Below, one piece after another: positions 24,599-33,900 of a DNA stretch of 64,000 nucleotides. Under the pieces are notes generated by a model that was not told the DNA's origin, made no database searches, and saw only the letters and a program-made list of their open reading frames with translations. The stretch is taken from assembly GCF_019973775.1 (NCBI RefSeq), contig NZ_AP025032.1, positions 3,224,001 through 3,288,000 on the forward strand, given 5' to 3'. Source of the DNA: Aureimonas sp. SA4125 (GTDB taxonomy: Bacteria; Pseudomonadota; Alphaproteobacteria; Rhizobiales; Rhizobiaceae). How positions within the stretch are numbered: the stretch's first letter is position 1; each line of letters starts with the position of its first letter. The position numbers and the translations under genes were made by a program.

Positions 24599-25807
24599 AT
24601 GACCGAGGACAGACTACCGCTTGCCGAGCTTTTTGCGAAAGCCGGGGACGGCGATTTCCTGAGAACGATAGCCGAGAGCGTGATGCAGCTCCTTATGGAG
24701 GTCGACGTTGAAGGCATGATCGGCGCCGGGCGCCACGAACGGACGCAGGAACGGGCGACTTATCGCAATGGCTACCGCGACCGCTCGCTCGACACGCGGC
24801 TCGGCTCGTTGCAGCTTCGGATACCCAAGCTTCGGCAGGGCAGCTACTTCCCGCCGTTCCTGGAGCCGAGAAAGCTCTCGGAGAAGGCCTTGGTTGCCGT
24901 CATTCAGGAAGCTTGGATCAGCGGCGTTTCCACCCGGCGGGTCGACGATCTGGTACAGGCCATGGGGCTGTCGGGGATCGGCAAGAGCACCGTATCGAAG
25001 CTGTGCAAAGACATCGACGAACGCGTCGGCGGCTTCCTCGACCGTCCTCTCACTGGCGACTGGCCCTACCTCTGGCTGGATGCGACCTACCTGAAGCAGC
25101 GCGAGGGTGGACGCATCGTTTCGGTCGCCGCCATAATCGCCGTGGCCGTGAACACGGACGGCAAGCGCGAGATCGTCGGCCTTCACATCGGCCCCTCGGA
25201 AGCGGAGACGTTTTGGTCGAGCTTCCTCAAGAGCCTCGTGCGCCGCGGCCTGTCCGGCGTGAAGCTCGTGATCTCGGATGCTCACGAAGGGCTGAAAGCC
25301 GCCATTCGCCGGGTGTTCAGCGCCTCCTGGCAGCGCTGCCGGGTGCATTGGATGCGCAACGCCCTGTCGTATGTCCCGAAGGCGCAGCAGAGCATGGCGG
25401 CGGCCGCGCTGCGCCAAGCCTTCGCCCAGCCCGATCGTGCTAGCGCCAGCCAGGCGCTGCGCCACGTCGCCGACCAGCTTCGGGGAAAGTGTCCAAAGCT
25501 CGGGGCCTTCATCGACAACAGCGAGACCGACGTGCTGGCGCACATGGATTTTCCCAGTCAGCACCGGACCCGGATCCATTCGACGAATTCCCTGGAGCGC
25601 CTGAACAAGGAGGTGAAGCGGCGTGCCGACGTCGTCGGAATCTTCCCGAACGAGGGATCCATCATCCGGCTCATCGGCGCCGTCCTTCTCGAGGCCAACG
25701 ACGAATGGCAGATCCAGAACCGCTACATGCAGACCGAACCCATGGCCGACCTCATGGCCATGGGCAACACTGCAAAACCCGAACAGATTTCCACCGAAGT
25801 CGCCTGA
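24599..25807 (+). CDS. IS256-family transposase
   Basis: 402-residue DDE transposase of the mutator type. Catalytic acidic residues are visible in LWLDATYLKQ, LVISDAHEGLKAAI and STNSLERLNKEVKRR; the RCRVHWMRN block between the second D and the E is characteristic of the family. Full length with no frameshift, start ATG 24599 with GGAGA upstream, so the element is probably active or recently was. Confidence 0.97.
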   Translation: MTEDRLPLAELFAKAGDGDFLRTIAESVMQLLMEVDVEGMIGAGRHERTQERATYRNGYRDRSLDTRLGSLQLRIPKLRQGSYFPPFLEPRKLSEKALVAVIQEAWISGVSTRRVDDLVQAMGLSGIGKSTVSKLCKDIDERVGGFLDRPLTGDWPYLWLDATYLKQREGGRIVSVAAIIAVAVNTDGKREIVGLHIGPSEAETFWSSFLKSLVRRGLSGVKLVISDAHEGLKAAIRRVFSASWQRCRVHWMRNALSYVPKAQQSMAAAALRQAFAQPDRASASQALRHVADQLRGKCPKLGAFIDNSETDVLAHMDFPSQHRTRIHSTNSLERLNKEVKRRADVVGIFPNEGSIIRLIGAVLLEANDEWQIQNRYMQTEPMADLMAMGNTAKPEQISTEVA

Positions 25808-25831
25808 AACGGAGCCGCTTCAGCTACACTC

Positions 25832-25859
25832 AATTTCCACCACGTTGACGGACACGACC
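25832..25859 (-). repeat. Right inverted repeat of the IS256-family element
   Basis: Reverse complement begins GGTCGTGTCCG and ends GTGGTGGAAATT, matching the left end at 23 of 28 positions. The duplicated target GATTCCGA follows at 25860. Confidence 0.9.
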
Positions 25860-28688
25860 GATTCCGAGGCCGGCACCGTCACGATAGAGCGCAACTGGAG
25901 TGCGTCAGGGCTCGACAATCTCGCGGGCGTCCACCGCTTCAGCGACTACGGTTCCTACATCGACGACCTGCGACGGGGTGTTGCCGTGGCGATCATGGAC
26001 GTGGAGATTGATCCGAGAACCGCCGACAACCTCGCATCCATGAGAGCCATCGGCGTGCGCGCCTTCCTCGACGTCCCGTTGGTCGATCAGGGGCAGACAG
26101 TCGCCCAGTTCTTCGTCCATTCAGCCCATCCGCGCGTCTGGACCGACGGAGAGATCGGATTTGTGCGCGATTTTGCAGAGCGGACGCGGGCTGCCATCGC
26201 AAGGCGGGTGGCGGAACAGGAACTGCGCGAGAGCAAGGCGCGCTTGGCAACCGCGATCGACGTCGCAAGAATCGGAACGTTCGAATGGGACTTCGCGAGC
26301 GATGCGGTCGTCCTCGGCGATCGCGCGCGCGAGATTCTCGGCTTTGGCGCCGATGAACGTGTCTCGGGACGGAGCGTGTTCGAGCGCATCGATCCGCTGG
26401 ATCTGGCGCGGGTACAGGCGGCCGTGGGTGAGTCCAGGAAGGTGGCGGGTCGCCTTCAACTGGAGTTTCGAGTGAAGCTGGCGGACGGGACGAGGCGCTC
26501 GGTCGTCAGCATCAGCGACGGGGTGGTGGGCCTGGACGGCAGGGTCGTCCGCAAGGTCGGCGTCTTGGACGACGTCACGGCCCGCCGCAGTGCGGAGGTC
26601 CGGCGGGAGGCTCTGGTCGAGCTGGGCGACGCGATCCGCGACTTCGAGAACGCCGCCGAACTCAGTTTTGCCGCTGCGCAGATCCTCGGCCGGACGCTGG
26701 GCGTCAGCCGCGTCGGCTACGGCACGGTCGACCATGACGGCGAGACCTTGCATGTCGAGCGCGACTGGACTGCTCCCGGGGTTGTTTCGATGGCGGGAAC
26801 GATACCGCTCAGGCGGTACGGATCCTTCGTCGCCGATCTCAAGCACGGCGTGACGACGGTGGTCCGGGATGCGCGCAGCGACGGCCGAACGATGGTTTCG
26901 ACCGAGGAGCTCGAAGCTTTGAGTGGCATCTCGTTCGTCACCGTTCCGGTGATGGAGCACGGACGGCTCGTGGCGCTTCTCTACGCCAACAGCGCGCAAC
27001 GCCGATTCTGGCACAAGGAGGATGTCGATCTCGTCCACGAATTCGCCGAGCGCCTTCGCGTCGCCATGGAGCGCGGACGAACCGCGGCGGCGTTGCGGGC
27101 CAGCGAAGCCAGGTTGCGGGAGCTGAACGAGACGCTGGAGAACCAGGTCGCGGAGCGTACCGCCGACCGCGACCGCATGTGGCGCCTGTCGACCGATCTC
27201 ATGCTCGTGGCGCGCTTCGACGCCACGATAACCGCCGTGAACCCCGCCTGGACCAGCCTGCTCGGCTGGTCCGCGGATGAACTGGCGGGACGACAGTTCA
27301 TGGACATGGTCCATCCGGACGACGTTGCGCCGACCCTGGAAGCCGTCGGGGACCTGTCGCACGGTCGAACCATCCTGCGCTTCGTGAACCGCTATCGGGG
27401 AAAGGACGGCACTCACTACTGGATCTCGTGGACGGCGGTGCCGGACTCCGGTTTCATCCATGCGGTCGGGCGCGACGTCTCCGCCGAGACCATGGCGGGG
27501 AAGGAACTCGAACGCGCCCACGAAGCGCTCCGCCAGAGCCAGAAAATGGAAGCGGTCGGCCAGCTCACGGGGGGCATCGCGCACGACTTCAACAACCTTC
27601 TGGCGGGCATCTCCGGCAGCCTTGAACTGTTGCAGACGCGAATGGCTCAGGGCCGCGTCAACGAGGTCGGCAAGTACATCGTCGGCGCTCAGGGAGCCGC
27701 CAAGCGCGCGGCCGCGCTCACCCATCGGCTGCTCGCCTTCTCACGTCGCCAGACGCTCGATCCGAAGCCAACCGACGTGAACCGTCTCGTGCGGGACATG
27801 GAGGAGCTTCTCAGCCGAACGGTCGGCCCGTCAATCCGGGTCGAGACGGTCGCAGAGGAAGATCTGTGGTCCACGCTGGTCGATCCGAACCAGCTCGAGA
27901 ACGCGCTGTTGAACCTTTGCATCAACGCCCGCGACGCTATGCCGGAAGGTGGTGTCCTGACGATCGGGACAAGCAACAGATGGCTCGATGAACGAGCGGC
28001 ACGCGAACGCGATCTCCCCCCCGGCCAGTACGTCTCGATGTGCGTCTCCGACAACGGGACGGGCATGACACCGGGTGTCGTCGAGCGTGCCTTCGATCCC
28101 TTCTTCACTACCAAGCCCATCGGCTCCGGGACCGGCCTCGGGCTTTCCATGATCTACGGGTTCGCGCGCCAGTCGGGAGGCCAGGTCCGCATCGATTCCG
28201 AAGTGCGGGTGGGCACCACGGTGTGCATCTACCTTCCCCGGCATCATCTGGCGGTCGAGGTGGAGAAGGAAGCACCCGGCCCCGTGGAGGCCCCGCGTGC
28301 CCAGCCGGGTGAAACCGTTCTCGTGATCGACGACGAGCCACTGGTCCGAATGCTGGTCGTGGATGTCCTGGAGGAGCTTGGCTACACCGCTCTCGAAGCA
28401 GGTGACGGCCCGGAGGGATTGGCGATCCTTCGGACGAACGTTCACCTTGACCTTCTGGTCACCGATGTCGGCCTTCCCAACGGCATGAACGGTCGCCATG
28501 TCGCAGAAGCCGCCCGGCAGATCCGGCCAAGGTTGAAGATCCTGTTCATCACCGGATATGCCGAGAACGCGGTGCTGAGCCATGGGCAACTCGATACCGG
28601 CATGCAGGTGATCCCCAAACCGTTCGACATGGTCCAACTCGCCCAGCGGATCCGGTCCATGGTCGAGAGAGAGCCTCGGAACGGCTGA
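25860..28688 (+). pseudogene. Hybrid histidine kinase, C-terminal part (interrupted gene)
   Basis: Continuation of the kinase after the insertion: rest of GAF1, PAS, GAF2 (GVSRVGYGTVDHDGETLHVE), a coiled coil (LRELNETLENQVAERTADRD), PAS, then HisKA with [20 protein letters not shown], the N box NALLNLCINARDAM, G boxes VSDNGTGM and GSGTGLGLSMIYGF, and a C-terminal receiver with VLVIDDEPLVRML and phosphoacceptor in LLVTDVGLPNGMNG. All catalytic motifs are intact, but the part has lost its N-terminus. The frame stays open back into the element, so a truncated kinase could still be made from an internal start. The tandem GAF units are internal duplicates. Confidence 0.85.
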
Positions 28689-28821
28689 GGCGTTTTGCCA
28701 GGCGCACCTTGTCGCCGGCCATAACCGTCAGCGCCGCCAGTATGAATGTCCAGGGCCCGCCGCGACGCTTCGGGACCCCGCGTGGCGACAGGCACCGGGT
28801 TGTCCGCGGGATCATGCGCAC

Positions 28822-28853
28822 GAAAAAGGCGGGACCCTTTCGGATCCCGCCTT
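28822..28853 (-). terminator. Intrinsic terminator downstream of csbD-like gene
   Basis: On the minus strand GGCGGGA and TCCCGCC form a 7-bp stem, extendable across an imperfect centre, followed by five U residues. It lies 24 bp past the csbD-like stop. Confidence 0.8.
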
Positions 28854-28876
28854 CCCGCGACTGTCGTCAGGCCACT

Positions 28877-29092
28877 TCAGAGGTTGCGATGGGCTGAGTC
28901 GGATACCTTGTCCGCCGCGTCCTTCACGGCGGACTTCGTCTCGCCGATTGCCTGCTGAGTCTCGCCTTTCAGCTCCTGCGCCTTGCCTTCAGCCTGCAGC
29001 CGCTCGTTGCCGGCGACCTTGCCGGCCGCCTGCTTGACATTGCCGGCGGCTTCGTTGGCGAGGCCCGAAACCTTGTCGGAAGTGCTTCCCAT
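28877..29092 (-). CDS. CsbD-like general stress protein
   Basis: 71-residue hydrophilic protein rich in Ala, Glu, Lys and Gln, with the CsbD pattern [20 protein letters not shown], then [20 protein letters not shown]. Members are abundant stress-induced proteins of unknown mechanism. ATG 29092 has GGAGAA at a good distance; longer in-frame starts upstream add unrelated sequence. A candidate EcfG-type promoter lies about 45 bp upstream, in keeping with general stress control. Confidence 0.88.
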   Translation of the reverse strand: MGSTSDKVSGLANEAAGNVKQAAGKVAGNERLQAEGKAQELKGETQQAIGETKSAVKDAADKVSDSAHRNL

Positions 29093-29137
29093 CGATCTTC
29101 TCCACTGAATGCGGACATTGATGTCCTCGACAGCATG

Positions 29138-29162
29138 AACGCAGTGCGATCCGTATTGTTCA
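29138..29162 (-). promoter_or_regulatory. Candidate EcfG (general stress sigma) promoter
   Basis: On the minus strand TGAAC (29162-29158), a 16-bp spacer and CGTT (29141-29138) match the alphaproteobacterial EcfG consensus GGAAC-N16/17-CGTT with one mismatch. It sits upstream of a csbD-like stress gene, the kind of gene this sigma factor controls. Confidence 0.5.
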
Positions 29163-29378
29163 GCCGCGCAAGGTGTTTTTGCGATTGCCCGCATGAGGCC
29201 GGTGCGCGGGGCCGACACAAGGCCGCGGATCCGTCGGTGCGCGGAGAAGGGGAACTGAAGAGACCGCGGGAGAGCGGCTTAGGCGACGATGGACGCCGCA
29301 CGGTCATCCGCCGTGATGCTTCCGGTGCGCTGACCGAGGGAAAAACCGGGCTCTCTGACGCAAGACCGCTTTCCGGCC

Positions 29379-29407
29379 TTTTCAGATGACAGGGAACTGC
29401 CTATATT
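29379..29407 (+). promoter_or_regulatory. ssrA: Promoter of ssrA
   Basis: TTTTCA (29379-29384), a 17-bp spacer and TATATT (29402-29407) form a plausible sigma-70-type promoter directly upstream of the tmRNA acceptor piece. Confidence 0.5.
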
Positions 29408-29414
29408 CCGATTT

Positions 29415-29731
29415 GCTGGCGCAAGCCGGCTATGGCGATAAACCGCCGATGAAATAAGCCATTCGGACCCGGGGGCGGTACCCGGCGCCTCCACCTGAAC
29501 CCTTCCCGCGAAGGGCTGAGGCGGGGGCGAAATAGGATCGACGAGGGTGTAAAGATCGGAACTTTGCTCGGCATTGTACCACCGTTATCGGGCTGTATCA
29601 GTAGTTGCCAATGACAACTATGCGGAAGCCCGTCTCGCAGCCTAAGGCTGTGCGATAGCTTCAAATCAAGTCCTGAGGGTTCGCACTCTCGGGCGGGGTC
29701 CGGAGGCACCTGGCAACAGAAGCCTCCAACC
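29415..29731 (+). ncRNA. ssrA: tmRNA, two-piece (circularly permuted) form
   Basis: Rescues stalled ribosomes and tags the unfinished protein. The acceptor piece comes first and ends at 29495 with GCGCCTCCACC, containing a T-arm-like hairpin CCGGG-GGCGGTA-CCCGG. After a short spacer the coding piece begins GGGGGCGAAATAGGATCGAC (29523), whose GGGGGC pairs with GCCTCC of the acceptor. The tag frame runs from GCC 29607 to TAA 29643-29645 and encodes ANDNYAEARLAA, the tag known from rhizobia. The permuted order (3' part before 5' part) is the alphaproteobacterial form, processed into two RNAs. Outer ends are approximate. The ClpX adaptor gene sspB follows within 60 bp. Confidence 0.95.
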
Positions 29732-29786
29732 AATCTTTCCCGACCGGCGTGTCGGGCCAATGCGGAAAGCAGTCAGAGACCTCACG

Positions 29787-30371
29787 ATGGGCCAAGATTT
29801 AATCCGCTACGACATTCTCGCCCAGGACGCGCTGCGCGGCGTCATCCGCAAGGTGCTGAACGAGGTCATCAAGACCGGCCTTCCCGGCGAACATCATTTC
29901 TTCATCACCTTTTTGACCTCGGCGCCGGGCGTCCGGATCTCGTCACGGCTACGGGAGAAATATCCTGAGTTGATGACGATCGTGATCCAGCATCAGTATT
30001 GGGATCTTGCCGTGACCGACACGACCTTCGAGGTCGGGCTCTCCTTTTCCGACATTCCCGAGCGTCTGCTGATCCCCTTCGCGGCGATCCGTGGATTCTA
30101 TGATCCCGCCGTGAATTTCGAGCTGGAATTTGACGTTCGGGACGTCGAGGCGGCCAATGGATCGGCCGAGGATGCGGCACTGCCGGTCGCTCCACAGTCG
30201 CTTCAGCAGGTGCCCAAGCCCCAGCGCGCGCCTGCGCCGTCGAAGCTGCCGGCCAAGCCGCGCGGCAAGGACAAGGCGGACGATGCCGCAGATGAGGGCG
30301 ACAAGCCGGCGGCAACCGAGAAGAAGCCGGCGGATGTCGTCTCGCTGGACGCGTTCCGCAAGAAGACCTGA
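29787..30371 (+). CDS. sspB: SspB family adaptor for ssrA-tagged proteins
   Basis: Adaptor delivering ssrA-tagged substrates to ClpXP. The first ~125 residues are the substrate-binding fold of the alphaproteobacterial type (LIRYDILAQDALRGVIRKVL, GEHHFFITF, GVRISSRLREKYPELMTIV). An Ala/Pro/Lys-rich linker of ~55 residues follows, and the protein ends DVVSLDAFRKKT, probably the ClpX-docking tail. I take ATG 29787 as start because it gives the family N-terminus; an upstream ATG at 29760 adds nine residues. It is immediately downstream of ssrA, which makes the tag it reads, so tag and adaptor are encoded side by side. Confidence 0.94.
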   Translation: MGQDLIRYDILAQDALRGVIRKVLNEVIKTGLPGEHHFFITFLTSAPGVRISSRLREKYPELMTIVIQHQYWDLAVTDTTFEVGLSFSDIPERLLIPFAAIRGFYDPAVNFELEFDVRDVEAANGSAEDAALPVAPQSLQQVPKPQRAPAPSKLPAKPRGKDKADDAADEGDKPAATEKKPADVVSLDAFRKKT

Positions 30372-30374
30372 GTT

Positions 30375-30608
30375 TTGGCCGAGATCGTCAACCTCCGCAT
30401 GGCCCGCAAGCGCGCCGTGCGACAGGCTGTGGAGGCGAAAGCCGAAGCGAACCGGACGGCTTTTGGACTGCCAAAGGCCGTTCGGATGGCCGCAAGATCA
30501 GCGCAAAGCCAGTCCGATCGCAAGCTCGACGGGCTGCGGCTCGAGCCGAATGCCACCGGCGGTGAGCCGGATGCCGGCTCGCCTGTGCCCTCCCCCGATC
30601 CTTCCTGA
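30375..30608 (+). CDS. DUF4169 family small protein
   Basis: 77 residues beginning AEIVNLRMARKRAVRQAV, the conserved opening of DUF4169, with a TTG start three bases after the sspB stop. The N-terminal half is basic and helical; the C-terminal half is Pro/Ser-rich. Function unknown. Its position between sspB and a ribbon-helix-helix gene suggests co-transcription. Confidence 0.8.
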   Translation: MAEIVNLRMARKRAVRQAVEAKAEANRTAFGLPKAVRMAARSAQSQSDRKLDGLRLEPNATGGEPDAGSPVPSPDPS

Positions 30609-30668
30609 TGCAAAGTCAGATGCGAGTGCGCCGAGCGGTGCGCTCGTGAGTTCCGGCGTCGTTCGCCC

Positions 30669-30884
30669 ATGATCGTCAAGCGATCGATCACCATTCGCGG
30701 CCACCGAACGTCGATCAGCATCGAAGACGCTTTCTGGACGCGACTTCATGCCATCGCCGAAGCACGCGCACAGTCGATCGCGGGCCTCGTGGCGGTGATC
30801 GACTCCGGCCGGGAGCCAGGATCGAATCTCTCCTCGGCAATCCGCCTTTTCGTGCTCGACGAGGCGCTCAGCCGGCGTTCCTGA
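30669..30884 (+). CDS. Ribbon-helix-helix domain protein
   Basis: 71 residues: KRSITIRGHRTSISIEDAFW (strand and helix A) then TRLHAIAEARAQSIAGLVAV (helix B) match the compact ribbon-helix-helix fold, so a small DNA-binding protein is likely. Third small gene of the sspB group, 60 bp after the DUF4169 gene. Targets unknown. Confidence 0.78.
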   Translation: MIVKRSITIRGHRTSISIEDAFWTRLHAIAEARAQSIAGLVAVIDSGREPGSNLSSAIRLFVLDEALSRRS

Positions 30885-30997
30885 GACGCTGTCCGCGTCT
30901 GCAACAGACGTGAAGAGAACTGGCCCCCGCGCCAATGACCTGTGTGTCGCGTCGATCCGGCAACGCCCCGCATGGGCAAGGCGCAGCCCCTTCGACG

Positions 30998-33900
30998 TCA
31001 GAAGTCGAGGGGGTTGTTCACGCCCGGAAGTGACGGAAAATCCTGCGAGGGTCTGGGTGCGGCAGGCGCGACGGGCTGTTCCAGGCGGTAGGGCGGAGGA
31101 CTGGGCGGCGACGGGGCTGTTTCCGCAGCGCGCCGATCCGCCTCTGCCGCCCCGCGCAGACGCAAGGCTTCCTGATCCTGGCGGGCGCGTGTCGTCTCAG
31201 CTTCGCGTGCCGACTCTTCCGCTCGGGCTTCCTCTGCCCTGGCCGCCTGCGCTGCGGCGGCTTCCCGTGCGGCTGCGGCACGGGCCTCGGCCTGGCGGGC
31301 CGCCTCCTTTGCGGCCGCGGCTGCTTGCGCGTCGCGCGCCGCCTGTTCCTGTCGCGCTGCTTCCGCCTCGCGGGCACGTGTCGCCTCTGCCGCAGCGGCG
31401 GCGGCCTCTGCGGCGGTGCGCTCTGCCTCACGCCTCAGACGGTCGAGACGCAACAACTCGGCGGCGTCCGTCGCAGCCCTTGTCGTTTCAGTCTCCACCC
31501 GCTCGGCCTCGCGCCAGCGATAGTAGCGGGCCTCGCGCCGCAGCCGCAGCCTCTCCTGCAGCGCCTCCTGCATCGCCTCCACCCGCGCCTGCTCGCGCTC
31601 GAACGCGCGGACGGACAGATAGCTGGCCAGAGGCTGCACGTCGGACGACAGGACCGGATCGGCCAGGGGCCCCGCCAGGGTGTAGAGGATCGACGGCTCG
31701 GCGCCCTCGACCGACTCGTCGCCGGGTTCGAGGTCAAGCCGAAGGCTGGCGTCGATGCCAAGTCGTTTCAGGTCGATGGCGGCCTCGCCGCTGAGCGTTT
31801 CGCCGGTTCCGGCCAGCCGCAGGCCGGCGAAACGGGCGGTGCCGCCGGCAACCGTAAACTCCGCCCGAACATTCGAGACGGGGTAGCGCGCCTCCCTGCC
31901 GAGCCCGGCGACGAGGCTTTCCGTCGCCGCCGTATCGGGCGAGAAGCCCTCGGCATCGGCAGCCTCCAGGATGGGTCCGAACATGCCCGGTCTGATCCCT
32001 GCAAAGCTGCCGTCCTCGATGCTGACCTCCCCTGCCCCGGTGAGCGACGACACGAGCGCGGCATAGGACTGGCCCGTCCCGTCCAGCGACAGGCTGGCAT
32101 CCATGGTTCCGACGATACCCGGCGAGTCGTCGCGCTCCTGCGCCGCGTCGCCCTGTCCGGCGAGGGCCAGCGTGCCGAGGTCGAGGCCGCTGAACCTCGC
32201 CGCCAGGGCCAGGCCGCCGACACCGTTGGCGTTGCGCAACGCCGCCGATCCCGCGACGAAGCCTCCGGAATAAGTACCCTGGATCGACGACAGCTGCAGG
32301 CTGCCGTCGGCCACATCGATGGCGGACGTAAAATCTCCGACGGCCTGGCGGTTGCCAAGGCGAAGGATGTCGGCACTGACCTGCAAGGCCAGATCGACCG
32401 GTGGCAGCAGCGCGGGCCCAAAGCCATCGCTCGGCCAGTCTGCCCCAGGCTCGGCCGCCCGCCCATAGACGAGCGTCGCCAGCCAGGGAAGCGACAGGTC
32501 GGAGACATAGACCTCCCCCGTCAGCGGACCGGATGCCTGGCGCTGCAGTTCTGCCTCGACCGTGGCACCGGCAAGCGTGCCGTTGAAATTGCGCAGATCG
32601 AGCGTGTCGCCGGCGAAGGCGACGTGGCCGCCGAGATCGAACGGCAGGACGTCCAGCGCCGATTGGCCGAGAGCGACACCGGCCGTCATCAGGAGGGGGC
32701 TGATGTCGTCGCTCCTGGCCGTCACGCCGAAATCGCCCGCCGTGATGCCCGTCGCCGCGACCTCGAAGGTCCCCTCCGCGGTGATATCGGTGCCGGGCGC
32801 GCTGACGGCGGCACTGGCCGCGACGGACCCGGTGGCGCCGGCCGAGAGCGACACGCTCACCGACAGTGGCGACGGCGACGGGAGCGGTAGTGTGTCGACG
32901 CCGAGCTGCGCCAGGAGCGCCGCGGGATCCGGGCTCGTCAATCCAAGGTCGAGCCCGAAACGACCGCTGGTCCCTCGCGCATAGATGCCGTTGCCGAGCG
33001 CCAGATCCAGTTTGATGGCCGTCGCAGCGGCGTTGCCGGCGAGCTGGAGCGCCAGCGTCGGCTTTTCCCCCGGCCTTTCGACCACCGTCTTCAAGTTTCC
33101 GGCGAGCGCCAGGGGACCGAGCGTCGGGGCTTGCGCCCGGAGCGCGTCCAGCGCCGGGCTGGGCGGCACCTGCCCGGCCAGAAACTCGATCGCTTGCGCC
33201 GGATCGGCGGCGGCGAACTCGACAGCGACACTGCCCTCGACAGCGCTCACACCGCTGCCGAAGCCGCCGAGATTGCCCGAGAGCTTGACGTTGGCGCCGG
33301 CGAGATTGCCGAGATCGAGCCGCGCGATCCGCACACCGCTGCCGTCGTAATCGAGATCGGCATCGATCCGCTCGGCGGCGACACCGCGATAGGTCACCGG
33401 TCCGGCAGAAATCTTGACCGCCATCGTGCTGGCTTCCGCGATCGAATCGTCCTCGCCGGTGAAAAGCTTCGACAGGGCCAACAGCGCGTCGAGATCGACC
33501 CTGCCTGCATCGAGTGAGGTGCTGAGCGCCCGTGCATCGCGCGGTCCGGACCGCTGCAGGTGGCCCCTCAGCGTGTCGCCTGCGATGTTGACCTCGAGAT
33601 CGCCGAACAGCTGCACGTCCGGCGTCAGCTCCACTTTCGCCGAGAAGCCGGCCTGCGGCAGCGTGCGGATGGCGGGGTCGACCGAGCCCGTCAGCCAGCC
33701 GGCAAAACCCGAGGGCTGGCGTGAGGCGACGAGAAGGTCGCCCTTGAAGCCGATCGAGGGGGCGAGCGTCACGACGCCCGACGCCTCCATGCTGGTGCGC
33801 CCCGGCAGTTCCGCCGCGAAACGCTCCAGCGACCAGCCCGTATCCGTCGGCGAGGCGGTAAAGGAGACGTCGCGGATCGTCGTGTCGCCCGCAACGACCA

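Larger units (their letters stand above)
24485..25859 (+). mobile_element. Complete IS256-family insertion sequence (1375 bp)
   Basis: Bounded by 28-bp inverted repeats matching at 23 positions (starting GGTAGTGTCC on the left and GGTCGTGTCC on the right, read inwards) and by an 8-bp target duplication GATTCCGA. It contains one intact transposase gene. Length, inverted repeats and 8-bp duplication all fit IS256. It interrupts a hybrid histidine kinase; since the element plus one duplication is 1383 bp, precise excision restores the frame. Confidence 0.95.
29093..29414. other. Divergent control region between csbD-like gene and ssrA
   Basis: No gene is supported here. It contains the candidate EcfG promoter for the csbD-like gene and the sigma-70-type promoter for ssrA, both listed separately. 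Confidence 0.5.

Noticed and set aside
26121..27725. 534-codon frame antisense to the hybrid kinase
   Set aside because: Shadow of the kinase third-position GC bias, without features or a ribosome-binding site.
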